A stretch of DNA of 64,000 nt from JBEKYD01 sp052148435. Its GTDB lineage: Bacteria; Acidobacteriota; Terriglobia; Bryobacterales; Bryobacteraceae. The stretch spans positions 1 through 64,000 of the forward strand of contig JBKQIF010000039.1 of the NCBI GenBank assembly GCA_052148435.1, given 5' to 3'. Position 1 is the stretch's first letter; every line of letters begins with the position of its first letter. Made by a program: the position numbers and the translations under genes. Below, in pieces: positions 8,423 to 20,013 of this stretch. The notes below the pieces were generated by a model. That model saw only the letters and a program-made list of their open reading frames with translations. It searched no databases and was not told the DNA's origin.

Positions 8423-9013
8423 ATGAAACAACATATTCAGTGTGCGCTATTGGTATCCGCCGCGATACTCGCGAGCACGGGCGGACTCCGCGCCGGCGTC
8501 ATTTCGGGCACTGTCAACCCGGGTAAGGCGGGCTCGGTCGTTTATGTAGACGCGGTCCCGGGAAAGACGTTCCCGGCGCCGGCCAAGCCGGTGGTGATGG
8601 ATCAGAAGTCGCTGCTGTTTCAGCCGCACGTGCTGGCGGTGCAGGCCGGCACGACGGTGCAATTCCTGAATAGCGATAAAGTGCAGCACAACATCTTCTG
8701 GCCGGCCGTCAGCGGGAACAAGAAGCTGAGCCACAACATGGGAACGTGGCCGACTGGAGAAGAGCGTGAATTCAAATTCGATACCGTGGGCGTGGTGCCG
8801 CTGCTGTGCAACGTGCATCCCGAAATGTCGGCATACATCATCGTGTCCCCCACTCCGTATTACGCCGTGACGGACGCATCGGGAAATTTCAAAATCGCCG
8901 ACGTTCCGGATGGAAGCTACACGGTTTCCGCATGGCACGAGGGCATGAAGATCCTATCGAAGCCGGTGACCCTTTCCGGCAACGCGACGGTGGAGTTCAC
9001 TCTGGCGAAATAG
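8423..9013 (+). CDS. Periplasmic cupredoxin with carboxypeptidase-regulatory-like tail
   Basis: A 196-residue protein with a signal peptide (to about residue 24). The middle is a plastocyanin-like domain with a complete type-1 copper ligand set: His89 (KVQHNIFW), Cys129, His132 and Met135 (LLCNVHPEM). The last ~50 residues (VTDASGNFKIADVPDGSYTV) form a small beta-sandwich of the carboxypeptidase-regulatory type. AGAGAGGAA lies upstream of the ATG. Located between the cytochrome-porin and the flavoprotein/Rieske genes, it is a plausible soluble carrier shuttling electrons between outer-membrane and inner-membrane components, analogous in role (not proven in homology) to rusticyanin. Confidence 0.9.
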   Translation: MKQHIQCALLVSAAILASTGGLRAGVISGTVNPGKAGSVVYVDAVPGKTFPAPAKPVVMDQKSLLFQPHVLAVQAGTTVQFLNSDKVQHNIFWPAVSGNKKLSHNMGTWPTGEEREFKFDTVGVVPLLCNVHPEMSAYIIVSPTPYYAVTDASGNFKIADVPDGSYTVSAWHEGMKILSKPVTLSGNATVEFTLAK

Positions 9014-9041
9014 CGCCCGATCCGGAGACGCACCGATCATC

Positions 9042-10976
<1,935 letters not shown>

Positions 10977-10977
10977 G

Positions 10978-11472
10978 ATGCCAAACGACGTAAACAAGTC
11001 AGACGGCGGCAACGGTTCCTGTGAAGGATGCAGCCGCCGCAGATTCACGAAAACCGGCCTGGGCGCGGTGGCCGCCGCCGGAGCCGGGTCGGCGATATTC
11101 GGCTACGAATTCCTCTCTCCGAACGCGTTGTATGAGCCGTCGCCGATCGTCGACGCGGGAAAGCCCGATCGCTATCCGCCCGATTCGGTAACGCCCGACC
11201 CGCAGAGCGGGCTTTACATCGTGCACAGACCCGAAGGAATTTACGCGCTGTCAGCCGTGTGTACGCACCTGGGGTGCCTCACCGCGTGGAAACCGGATCT
11301 CGGCATCATCGCGTGCCCGTGCCATGGGAGCAAGTTCCGTCCGGATGGAGTCAAGATCGAAGGCCCCGCTCCGCGCCCGCTGCCGTGGCTAAAGACGTGG
11401 GTGGACGACGATGGCAACCTGCTGATCGACCGTTCCGAGACTCTGGCGCAAAAACAGTTCGTCAGGATTTAA
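10978..11472 (+). CDS. Rieske 2Fe-2S protein of a bc-type complex
   Basis: A 164-residue protein starting one base after the flavoprotein stop. It has a twin-arginine signal (SRRRFTKTG, residues 19-27) and a transmembrane anchor. The Rieske cluster motifs are CTHLGC (95-100) and CPCHGSKF (113-120): Cys95, His97, Cys113 and His116 are the cluster ligands and Cys100/Cys115 the stabilising disulfide. This is the high-potential iron-sulfur subunit that takes electrons from quinol in cytochrome bc1/b6f-type complexes. A CxxC pair (residues 15/18) immediately before the Tat motif is unusual. An upstream in-frame ATG at 10957 lies inside the previous gene and is not needed. Confidence 0.95.
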   Translation: MPNDVNKSDGGNGSCEGCSRRRFTKTGLGAVAAAGAGSAIFGYEFLSPNALYEPSPIVDAGKPDRYPPDSVTPDPQSGLYIVHRPEGIYALSAVCTHLGCLTAWKPDLGIIACPCHGSKFRPDGVKIEGPAPRPLPWLKTWVDDDGNLLIDRSETLAQKQFVRI

Positions 11473-11473
11473 C

Positions 11474-12206
<733 letters not shown>

Positions 12207-12214
<8 letters not shown>

Positions 12215-12911
12215 GCCGAAGGATTTCGCGGCCTCGATGGATTCGGATAGCCGCCGCACTCCGATACGCGTAGCGTTCGTCACCCGGCGCACTTCGCCGC
12301 ACGTAAAGCCGCAGGACGACAAATCCGTCATGACCTACCCGGAGGTCCTGTTGCGCGCGGCCGTCGCCGTGGAGGCGCTGCTGATCGCACTGGTGCTGCT
12401 GTCGCTATTGTGGGACGCGCCGCTCGAAGGGCTGGCCAATCCGATGCAGACGCCGAATCCGGCCAAGGCGCCCTGGTACTTCCTCGGCCTGCAGGAGCTT
12501 CTGCACTATTTCCCACCGGTGGTGGGAGGCGTTTTGATTCCGACTATGGTGGTGCTGGCGCTCATCGTGATTCCTTACTTCGGCATTAACATTCAGGCCG
12601 AGGGTTTCTGGGTGAAGGACCGGGGGAAGAAGACGCGCATCCTGGGGGTCGTCGCCGCCACTCTGGTCTTGTTTCTTGGGTGGTTCGGCGTTTACGCCGT
12701 GCTGATCCCAACGTTAGCGATCGCCGGAGTCATGTTTCTGGAAGCTTTCCCGCCACGGCAACCCGGCGCGTTCCGCCGGTGGCTGCATTCGAAGCCGCTT
12801 CCGTTCTGGATCATGTCCTGGTTTCTGACGGTAGCGGCGATACTGACGGTCATCGGCACGTTTTTCCGAGGCGCGGGCTGGGCGTGGGTCTGGCCGTGGG
12901 GTGTGGAATGA
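12207..12911 (+). CDS. Cytochrome b, C-terminal (subunit IV-type) subunit
   Basis: A 234-residue protein matching helices E onwards of cytochrome b. It carries NPAKAPWYFLGLQELLHYFPP, the quinol-site region equivalent to PEWY, here in the K-A-P-W-Y form found in many menaquinol-type bc complexes. Four or more hydrophobic helices follow (~45-65, ~105-125, ~150-180, ~205-225). The start overlaps the b6-like gene by 8 nt and the stop overlaps the next start (ATGA). With the Rieske and b6 subunits it forms a membrane quinol-oxidising or, run backwards, quinone-reducing complex. Confidence 0.93.
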
Positions 12912-14971
12912 GCCTCCCGGAAAAACTCCGCTCGGTGCGTCAATTCCTGTTCCGCGATAGCGCGCGAGCATTTGGATCGCTGAGCGTTGTTCTGTTGGTC
13001 CTGCTCGCGATCGTGCCCGCAAAGGATCACTTTCGCGAATGGCTGCATTACCAGAACGAATACCAACGGCTGATTCGCAATCGTAGCGACGGCGTCTCCC
13101 TGGCGCGGCGGTTTCAGGGAGGGGTGCAACAGATCTGGCTGCCGGAGCTGGAGGTGGTCGACCGTTGCACGACCTGCCACGTGGGATTGAAGGAAGCCTC
13201 GCTCGCCGGAGTCGCGGCGCAGCCGTTCCGGCCGCACCCGCCGATTCCACACGCCTTAACCGAATTCGGATGCGTGATGTGCCACCGGGGACAAGGCTAC
13301 GCATCGACGGCGGAGGACGCGCACTGCAGCACGTTGGCGTGGGAACAGCCCATCCTGCCTGCGCGCTACGTGGAATCCTCGTGCGGCCAGTGTCACGAGC
13401 GGCCGCTCACGGGAACGCCGCAACTCAGCGCGGGACGAGACATGATGGCCCGGTATGGCTGCGTGCGTTGTCACAGAGTCGCCTCGCCCGAAGGCCGGGC
13501 GATGACCGCGACGGACACCCCGCCTCCGCTGAACCACATCGCCACGAAGACCACGCGGGAATGGATTTTCGCCTGGATCAAAAATCCCCAGGCATACGCC
13601 ACAACGGCCACGATGCCGAACTTCCAGTTGAGCGACGGCGATGCGCGCGATATTTCCGCGTTCCTCATCGGCCAGAGCACGCCCTATCCCGGCGACTCGG
13701 CCCGGAAGAACCCGCCGGTTCCGGCGCAGGACGATTCGGCGGCTCTGCAACAAGGATCGAGCGTGTACGGCGAATCCTTCTGCGCCTCCTGCCACGCCAT
13801 TCAGAACGCCGCCGGACTGATGGTGGGCGGCGATGTGGGACCGGAGTTAACGCGAGTTGGCTCGAAGGTCACCCCGGAGTGGCTGGCCGAATGGCTGCGC
13901 AATCCCAAGGTCTACGATCCCGGCACCGCTATGCCGCACTATCGTTTCGAGGAAAAAGACATCGGGTTGGTAATGGGTTTTCTCGGGAGCAAAGCGGACT
14001 CCGATTTTCTGGCGGCTGTTCGCCTGGAACCGGCCACACCGGCACAAATCGCGCACGGAAAAACTTTGGCGACCGAGCGGGGCTGTGCTTCGTGCCACGA
14101 CATCAACGAGATCGCGCACCCGGAGAACTTCGCTCCCGAGTTGACCGCCGTGGGCAGTCTGCCGCTCGCCAAGATTTTGTTCGCGCCGGGGATTCCGCAC
14201 ACTCTGCCCGAGTATATTTCGGCGAAGATCCGGAACCCGCGCTCCTTCGGAAGCGCATTGAAGATGCCGCGGTTCACGTTTTCCGACTCGCAGGTCGACG
14301 CGCTGGTGACGGCGCTGCTGTCGCAGACCAGCCGCGCGAAAACGCTGCCGGCCGCATTGCGAATCCAAGCCCCGCCGCCTTCCAAATATCAGCCCGCCGG
14401 GCGCGCCGGCCAGTTGATGACCGACATGCGCTGCTTCAGTTGCCACACCATCGATGGACGCGGAGGCTCGATGGCGCCGGACCTGACGTGGGAAGGCAGT
14501 TCCGTGCAACGAAGCTGGCTGGTGAATTTTCTGAAGCGGCCGAACACTCTGCGGCCGACGCTGATCCGCCGCATGCCGAAGTTCGACGTCAGCGACGAAG
14601 AAGCCGACGTTTTGGCGGATTACATCATGGCCGTCTATCAGACACCGGAGTTCGATCGCGAGCAGATCGACGCGTCGAAGTTTACCGCCGGCGATGCCGC
14701 ACACGGTAAAGATCTTTATTACGGCAAATACGCCTGCAATTCGTGCCATATTCTCGATCCGAATAAGGACAAGGGTTACATCGGCCCCACGCTTACGCAA
14801 GTGGGGTTGAGGATGAACGCGGCGTGGATTTTCCATTGGCTGAAAAGCGCGCAGGCGCTGCGTCCGGGCACGCAGGAGTTGAACTGGAATATGAACGACG
14901 ACGACGCGCGCGCCATCACGGCATTCTTGATGCAACAGAAATCCGCACCCAAACCAGGAGGTGCGCGATGA
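12908..14971 (+). CDS. Octahaem cytochrome c with N-terminal membrane anchor
   Basis: The start ATG overlaps the previous stop (ATGA). The 687-residue product has one N-terminal transmembrane helix (~22-38) and eight CxxCH motifs in order CTTCH, CVMCH, CGQCH, CVRCH, CASCH, CASCH, CFSCH, CNSCH. From the fourth onward the haems sit in repeated cytochrome-c-like modules, each with a W-x-x-x-W/F...P...MP(N/H/R/K)F pattern whose Met is the likely sixth ligand. It is probably the cytochrome c subunit of the Rieske/b complex, replacing the single cytochrome c1. It can relay electrons across the periplasm to or from the cupredoxin and cytochrome-porin. Confidence 0.93.
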   Translation: MSLPEKLRSVRQFLFRDSARAFGSLSVVLLVLLAIVPAKDHFREWLHYQNEYQRLIRNRSDGVSLARRFQGGVQQIWLPELEVVDRCTTCHVGLKEASLAGVAAQPFRPHPPIPHALTEFGCVMCHRGQGYASTAEDAHCSTLAWEQPILPARYVESSCGQCHERPLTGTPQLSAGRDMMARYGCVRCHRVASPEGRAMTATDTPPPLNHIATKTTREWIFAWIKNPQAYATTATMPNFQLSDGDARDISAFLIGQSTPYPGDSARKNPPVPAQDDSAALQQGSSVYGESFCASCHAIQNAAGLMVGGDVGPELTRVGSKVTPEWLAEWLRNPKVYDPGTAMPHYRFEEKDIGLVMGFLGSKADSDFLAAVRLEPATPAQIAHGKTLATERGCASCHDINEIAHPENFAPELTAVGSLPLAKILFAPGIPHTLPEYISAKIRNPRSFGSALKMPRFTFSDSQVDALVTALLSQTSRAKTLPAALRIQAPPPSKYQPAGRAGQLMTDMRCFSCHTIDGRGGSMAPDLTWEGSSVQRSWLVNFLKRPNTLRPTLIRRMPKFDVSDEEADVLADYIMAVYQTPEFDREQIDASKFTAGDAAHGKDLYYGKYACNSCHILDPNKDKGYIGPTLTQVGLRMNAAWIFHWLKSAQALRPGTQELNWNMNDDDARAITAFLMQQKSAPKPGGAR

Positions 14972-15684
14972 AATGGGCATTTGCGGCTCTCGGGTTGCTG
15001 GCGGCGGCCGGATGCCACCGGGTCCCCTCCCGCGGACCGGCCGCCTCGGCCTTCGGCGCCGCGATCGTCGACGTCGGCGGGGAGAAGCAGACTGCCGGCG
15101 TGGACGCGGCGCTCGATCAGCCGGTGGTGGCTCAGGTCAACGACGCTCAGGGCAACGCAGTCGCCGGCGCGCTGGTGCAATTCAGCGCGCCGGACGGTGT
15201 CCGGTTCGATCCGCCTTCAGGACTCACGGGAAGCGACGGCCAGTTGAGCACAAAGGTACGGCTCGGTGGCGTGTCCGGGCGATATTCGCTGGCCGCGACC
15301 ACCGGGGACAGGAATGGGAAACCGCTTCAGGCGATATTCCCCGAAATTGCTCTCGATTATCAGCAGACTCTCGGACAGGAATTGAACGAGAAATATTGCT
15401 CGCGATGCCACAACCCCGAATCCAGCGCCGAAAGAGTATCGAATCACGACAATTTGAGCGTGCCGCCGCACTCTTTTTCCGATGGCGCGACGCTTAACCG
15501 GATCGGTCGTGCCAATCTCATCGCCATCATCGCCCATGGCGGCGCGGCTCTGGGCAAATCTCCGGAGATGCCGCCATACAGTCCCACTCTTTCGGCGAGC
15601 GACATCGAAGCCTTGGCGGCCTATATCCGGGCGATCGCCGATCCGCCTTATCGTCCCCAAGGAGTGTTCTATGCAAATCCGTAG
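14968..15684 (+). CDS. Monohaem lipoprotein with Ig-like domain
   Basis: The start at 14968 is supported by AGGAGG about 6 nt upstream and overlaps the preceding stop. The 238-residue product begins with a lipoprotein signal (LLAAAGC, lipid Cys16). A beta-sandwich region resembling bacterial Ig-like group 1 domains follows (~30-125, with PVVAQVNDAQGNAVAGALVQF), then a cytochrome c domain with one CSRCH motif (~152) and a distal PEMPPYSP Met ligand region. It is likely tethered to a membrane in the periplasm and co-expressed with the bc-like complex. The Ig-plus-haem combination is uncommon. Confidence 0.85.
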   Translation: MKWAFAALGLLAAAGCHRVPSRGPAASAFGAAIVDVGGEKQTAGVDAALDQPVVAQVNDAQGNAVAGALVQFSAPDGVRFDPPSGLTGSDGQLSTKVRLGGVSGRYSLAATTGDRNGKPLQAIFPEIALDYQQTLGQELNEKYCSRCHNPESSAERVSNHDNLSVPPHSFSDGATLNRIGRANLIAIIAHGGAALGKSPEMPPYSPTLSASDIEALAAYIRAIADPPYRPQGVFYANP

Positions 15685-16876
15685 TTCGAGTCTTCTCGCA
15701 ATCGTGCCGGCCGCCCTGGCCTGGCATGCGACGGCACAGGTTCTATCGCCGGCCGAAATCGCGGACCCCGCGATCCGCGCTCTGCAGCAGAGCCACCTGG
15801 CGGAGTTGCACGCGATTACCGCCGCGCTCGCCGGCCACCAGTTCCCCTATCATTTCTACTTCAGCCGCAAACTGGACCTCAGCGAACCGGAGCAGGAGCG
15901 CAACGATCGGCGCTCGATTCAATTCGACAGATTTCAAGGGCAGGTCGTTCTGAAGATAACGGGGAATTACTTCGCGGCTTATTCCGCCGGGCGCATGACC
16001 AACGAAGAGCGGGCGCGCCGAACCTGCTACGATGTCATGCTACCGATTTTGCAGGCGGCGGTGCCGGCGCTCGCGCGAGCCGAAGTTCCGGATGCGTTCG
16101 CTCTGGAAATCTCGCACCACGTCGTCAGAAAAGTGTTGGGCCTCGATACGGAATTGGCGGAGAATGTCGTGCTGATCCTGCCGAAGGCAGCGGCCCAGCG
16201 GCTGATAGAGGCTCGCGATGAAGCCGGGCGCGCCGCCGCGCTCCAGGACGGCGCCGCCTACCTCAATCGCAATCCGATCTCAATCCTGCCCTACGAGGGA
16301 AAAGAGACTCCGGCGATCAAAGCACCGGCCGTTTCCGAGCCGCCCGCCCTACCCACCGCGCCCACCGCTGCGCCGCGTTCCCCGGGCGTGCCCTCGGGGT
16401 TGGAAGCGAAATACCGCGACACGTTCGCCAGGATGCTGAAGGATCTCGATTCGCAGGCGCATTTCGTGCCCTATGCTCCCCCATCTTTCATTGCGTTTCG
16501 CGACGGCCAATATCTCGATCTCCCGATCACGACGTCTCTCGATCCGTCCGATTCCGGTTCGCAATACAGACTCGCGGCGCTCGCGTTCGATCGTCACGTC
16601 GCGCACCTGATCCGCCCCCTTCTCGCCTACTTCAAAGACAGCGCCGACTTCACGGGCATCGATTTCAGCACCACCATTCGGCTTGCCGGCGCCGGTGCCG
16701 AAGGCGAAGGCAGCGAATCCGTGGAATTCATATTTCCGTTGGGATCTCTGCGGAGCTATGCGCAATACAACCTCACCGGCCAACAGTTGCTCAACGCGGG
16801 CGTCGTTCTGATCAACGCCGAGCGAGTGAGCATCGACCTTCAAACCGCGGAGGCTCAAGGTTCGCCGCCCAAATGA
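15671..16876 (+). CDS. Exported protein of unknown function, last gene of the respiratory operon
   Basis: A 401-residue product starting at ATG 15671 with AAGGAG 7-8 nt upstream, inside the 3' end of the preceding gene (14-nt overlap). The signal peptide ends near WHATAQ. Two globular parts (~25-205 and ~255-395) are joined by a Pro/Ala-rich linker (~215-250). No CxxCH, Fe-S or known catalytic motif is visible; the only Cys is around residue 119. I do not recognise the family. Its tight coupling to the haem lipoprotein suggests a periplasmic assembly or accessory function for the electron-transfer system. Confidence 0.8.
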   Translation: MQIRSSSLLAIVPAALAWHATAQVLSPAEIADPAIRALQQSHLAELHAITAALAGHQFPYHFYFSRKLDLSEPEQERNDRRSIQFDRFQGQVVLKITGNYFAAYSAGRMTNEERARRTCYDVMLPILQAAVPALARAEVPDAFALEISHHVVRKVLGLDTELAENVVLILPKAAAQRLIEARDEAGRAAALQDGAAYLNRNPISILPYEGKETPAIKAPAVSEPPALPTAPTAAPRSPGVPSGLEAKYRDTFARMLKDLDSQAHFVPYAPPSFIAFRDGQYLDLPITTSLDPSDSGSQYRLAALAFDRHVAHLIRPLLAYFKDSADFTGIDFSTTIRLAGAGAEGEGSESVEFIFPLGSLRSYAQYNLTGQQLLNAGVVLINAERVSIDLQTAEAQGSPPK

Positions 16877-16942
16877 CCATTGCGGCTGCAACGCCGGAAT
16901 TGCCGGCATCGGCGGATGCTGAGCCGATCGAACTCGCCGGTC

Positions 16943-17746
16943 CTACTGCCCCGCGCTTATAGCGCGGAAGTTGGCGATGGACGTCCGAAGCCATTCGGCC
17001 TCCAGTGACTCGTCCACTCCAGCATCCCCGGTGGATGGCGTCCACGTTTCGAGATAGATCTCCGGGTCCGGCGTGTGCGCGAGGATCCGCTCCATCGCTC
17101 CGCGCCAATGGAACAACCCTTCGCCAAACGGCGTGCCAATCACCGAAAACCCGACGTTCGAGCCGGCAATGCGATAGTCCTTGAAGTGATAACAGAATGC
17201 GCGATCGCCCAGCAGATTGAGAACCGTGTCGCAGTCCTCGAAATTGCGCAACGAATTGGCGACATCGACACAGAATCCGACCGATTCGCGGGGATAGCCC
17301 GCGACCGCCCGCGCCAGGAGCCGCGAGGGAATATCGAAGTGGTTTTCGATCGCCAGCCGAACGCCCCGGCTTTCGAGATCGGGAACAATTCGATCGAGAA
17401 ACGCCTGTATCCGGTCCGCGGACAGAGGGCCGGCGCCGGCTCGTTCGAGCACAATGCGCAACATCGATCCGCCGATCGCCGTTACCCGTTCGAGATATTC
17501 GCGCACCGTGTCGGGATCGAGCGTCATGCAGCCAAGGCCGATCTCCAGATCGATCTCGCGGGCGTGGCGGGCCAGCCCTGTCCAGCCCGACGCATCCAGT
17601 GACAACGGGCGGGCATTTTCACAAACCTGCAGCCGCTCCAACCCGGCGGCTTTCGCCATTGCGAGCAACTCCGCGAGAGCGGGGGCCCTGGCGGAGTCTA
17701 GCAGATATCGAAAAACGTAGGTTGTCGCTCCGATGCGGGTTCGCAT
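16943..17746 (-). CDS. Sugar phosphate isomerase/epimerase-like TIM-barrel protein
   Basis: A 267-residue protein with the layout of the xylose isomerase-like / AP-endonuclease 2 TIM-barrel superfamily. Metal-site motifs include Glu in LAIENHFDIPS, VGFCVDVANSL and the His of CYHFKDYRI, followed by a terminal Glu in PEIYLETWTP. Such proteins epimerise or isomerise free or phosphorylated sugars and related compounds using a divalent metal. It is the last gene of a minus-strand cluster, one base downstream of the MFS transporter, so transport and conversion of one substrate are probably coupled. The exact substrate is unknown. Confidence 0.88.
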   Translation of the reverse strand: MRTRIGATTYVFRYLLDSARAPALAELLAMAKAAGLERLQVCENARPLSLDASGWTGLARHAREIDLEIGLGCMTLDPDTVREYLERVTAIGGSMLRIVLERAGAGPLSADRIQAFLDRIVPDLESRGVRLAIENHFDIPSRLLARAVAGYPRESVGFCVDVANSLRNFEDCDTVLNLLGDRAFCYHFKDYRIAGSNVGFSVIGTPFGEGLFHWRGAMERILAHTPDPEIYLETWTPSTGDAGVDESLEAEWLRTSIANFRAISAGQ

Positions 17747-17747
17747 A

Positions 17748-19007
17748 TTACTGGCCCAACTTGCGTTCGCGCATGCTCACCCAGAGCAGCGCCGCGAGAA
17801 CATTAATAAATGCCGCGGAATAGAAATACGCGGCGGAACTGCCGGTCCACCGAAGCAGCAGGGGAAACGCGACCGAGCTTGCGAACGACCCGATATTGCC
17901 GAACATGTTCATGGCGCCGCTGAGGGTTCCCGTGCTGGGACCCGCGATGTCGATGCACAACGTCCAGCTCGGGCTCAGCGTAAGGTCGACGCCGAATGTG
18001 GCGATGGCGAACCAGGCGACGGCTCCCCACACCGTGGTGGCGTGAATCGCCCCTACCAGCGCCGCGGCGCCCAACAGGAAGCCGGCCGCTGCCGGCAGGA
18101 TTCTGGACTGGCGGCTCCAGTTCCGCCGGTAGAGCGTATCCACGATGGCGCCGCTGGACCAATTGGCTGCCGCGCCGAACAACAGCGGGACCGACGCGAA
18201 AAGCCCTCCATCGGCGGCACTCAAACGATACTGATCGCGCAGGTACGGCAGCAGCCAACTATAACAGAGAAAGAAGGTGAAGTTCGAAGCGAAGTACTGC
18301 GCCAGCAGCGCGGGCGTCTCGCGAAGACGGAACACGCTCTTCCAGTCCGCCGCGGCGGCTTCGGGCGTCTCGGCGCGGCCCGCCCGAATGTAGGCGCGCT
18401 CCGGTTCCGGAACTCCCCTGGCTTCCTCCGGCCGGTTGCGGAAGAACACCAGCCAACCCACCATCCACGCGATGCCGATGGCTCCCAGAGCGAAGAACGA
18501 CGACCGCCAACCGAGTGCGGCCACCGACCAGGAGGTAAGGGTCAGACCGAACGCCGCTCCGAGGCGCGACCCGCTGAACAGGATTCCCTCGGCCACGCCG
18601 GTTTCGCTGGCTGGCAGCCAGGAACGGATGGCGCGAGCCGACGCCGGGAAGGCCCCCGCTTCCGCCGCTCCGAACAGAAAACGGATGGCCACCAGCAGCC
18701 CGCCCCGGCTCACCACGGCGGTGAGCGCGGTGAATAGCGACCAGAGGCCGACGACGGCCGCCACCAGCGCTCGCGGCCCGAAACGGTCGGCGAAGTATCC
18801 GGCCGGAATCTGAAACAGCGCGTAGCCGAGGGCGAACGCCCCGAAGATAAGTCCGAAGGTGATATCGCTCAGCCCGAGATCGCGAGACATCTCGGGCTTG
18901 GCCGCCGAGACCGACACCCGGTCCAGGATGGTGAGCACCGACAGCGAAAACAACACCGCCACCACGGCCCATCGCCGCCTGGTGACAGGGATCCGTGCGT
19001 GTTTCAT
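17748..19007 (-). CDS. MFS transporter, sugar acid / anion:cation symporter-like
   Basis: A 419-residue protein with 12 predicted helices and a central cytoplasmic loop. The N-terminal half has the MFS signature between helices 2 and 3 (GYFADRFGPR), and the first helix is preceded by a basic tail. ALGYALFQIPAGYFADRFG is typical of the anion:cation symporter (glucarate/galactonate) branch. The flanking genes encode two TIM-barrel isomerases and a secreted glycosidase-like protein, so it probably imports a sugar, sugar acid or lactone released outside the cell. Substrate assignment is inference. Confidence 0.93.
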   Translation of the reverse strand: MKHARIPVTRRRWAVVAVLFSLSVLTILDRVSVSAAKPEMSRDLGLSDITFGLIFGAFALGYALFQIPAGYFADRFGPRALVAAVVGLWSLFTALTAVVSRGGLLVAIRFLFGAAEAGAFPASARAIRSWLPASETGVAEGILFSGSRLGAAFGLTLTSWSVAALGWRSSFFALGAIGIAWMVGWLVFFRNRPEEARGVPEPERAYIRAGRAETPEAAAADWKSVFRLRETPALLAQYFASNFTFFLCYSWLLPYLRDQYRLSAADGGLFASVPLLFGAAANWSSGAIVDTLYRRNWSRQSRILPAAAGFLLGAAALVGAIHATTVWGAVAWFAIATFGVDLTLSPSWTLCIDIAGPSTGTLSGAMNMFGNIGSFASSVAFPLLLRWTGSSAAYFYSAAFINVLAALLWVSMRERKLGQ

Positions 19008-19019
19008 GGCCCCTGGAAC

Positions 19020-20003
19020 TTAGCGCGCGCCTATCGCCGCCTTCGCATCGGCAAACAGAAACGGCTCCAGCATTTTCAGTATCGGCAGGAACTCATTGCG
19101 CTCCAGATGATGCCCGATCGCCTCCCGATCCATCTGGTCGAGCCAGTTCCAGATGCGGTCCGTGATGCGCACATTGAAGGCGAACGTCTCGATGGCGTCC
19201 TGCCGCACCGGCGATGTGTCGGAGGTGATCCAGCCGGTGTAATTGAGTTCTTTCAGGTAATAGAGGAACTCGATGTACAGCCAGAGATTGTTGGTGCCCG
19301 CCATCAGGTCCCAATCCCACTTCCCATTGTTGTCGTTGATGTGCACATAGTAGGGGAACCCGCTCATGGCTACGTGGGCCAGCGCTTCGGCCGGAGTCTC
19401 GCCGCCATAAATCGAATGGCCGATATCGATGGTGACGCCGACATTCGGATTGCCCACGGCCTCGCACAGCAGCAACGCCTTGGCGGCCGAATCGAGGGTG
19501 CAGTGAACGCGCGTCTCCGAGGGCTTGTACTCCATGAACAGGGGAATCTCGGGCAGGTGTTCGGCGGCTTCGCGAACCGTGTCCACCATGCGGCTCCACG
19601 CCTTCCGGTAGTCGGTATGGAACGGGTAATCGTACCCGTCGCTCAGCGGGCAGCAGGTCACTTTGTCGGCGCCGAGCGCCTTGGCGTAATCCTTGGCGGC
19701 CTTGATCATGCCGCAAGCCTTGTTCCGCACGGAGGCGTCGGGAGAGCACAGCGATCCGTAGGCGAAGATCGGATCTCCCTTGATGTTGACGTTGATCGCC
19801 GAGATGCCCAGCTTCAGGCGGTCGAGATGCGAGCGCATCGCTTCCACCGTGTCCACCTCGTACGGGTGAACTACTTCGGCTCCGGTCACACCCGGTATTT
19901 GCGCCATTCGCTCGAGCTTCTGCTCGATCGACAGGGGCTCCTGGTACTCGCAGAAGCGGTCGCGCAGCTTCCCGAGAAACGACGTGATGATGGCGTGTTT
20001 CAT
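19020..20003 (-). CDS. Sugar phosphate isomerase/epimerase-like TIM-barrel protein
   Basis: The ATG at 20003 (MKHAIITSFLGKL) is preferred: GAGG lies 9 nt upstream, while the longer frame runs into the previous gene. The 327-residue product shows xylose isomerase-like TIM-barrel motifs: Glu in LFMEYKPSE, VTIDIGHSIYGGETPAEAL and HINDNNGKWDWDLMAGT, which supply the metal and substrate residues. It resembles L-rhamnose isomerase-type and 2-keto-myo-inositol-type enzymes. It lies 10 nt downstream of a glycosidase-like gene and upstream of the MFS gene, so it is probably part of one catabolic operon. Confidence 0.9.
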   Translation of the reverse strand: MKHAIITSFLGKLRDRFCEYQEPLSIEQKLERMAQIPGVTGAEVVHPYEVDTVEAMRSHLDRLKLGISAINVNIKGDPIFAYGSLCSPDASVRNKACGMIKAAKDYAKALGADKVTCCPLSDGYDYPFHTDYRKAWSRMVDTVREAAEHLPEIPLFMEYKPSETRVHCTLDSAAKALLLCEAVGNPNVGVTIDIGHSIYGGETPAEALAHVAMSGFPYYVHINDNNGKWDWDLMAGTNNLWLYIEFLYYLKELNYTGWITSDTSPVRQDAIETFAFNVRITDRIWNWLDQMDREAIGHHLERNEFLPILKMLEPFLFADAKAAIGAR

Positions 20004-20013
20004 GTGATAAACC

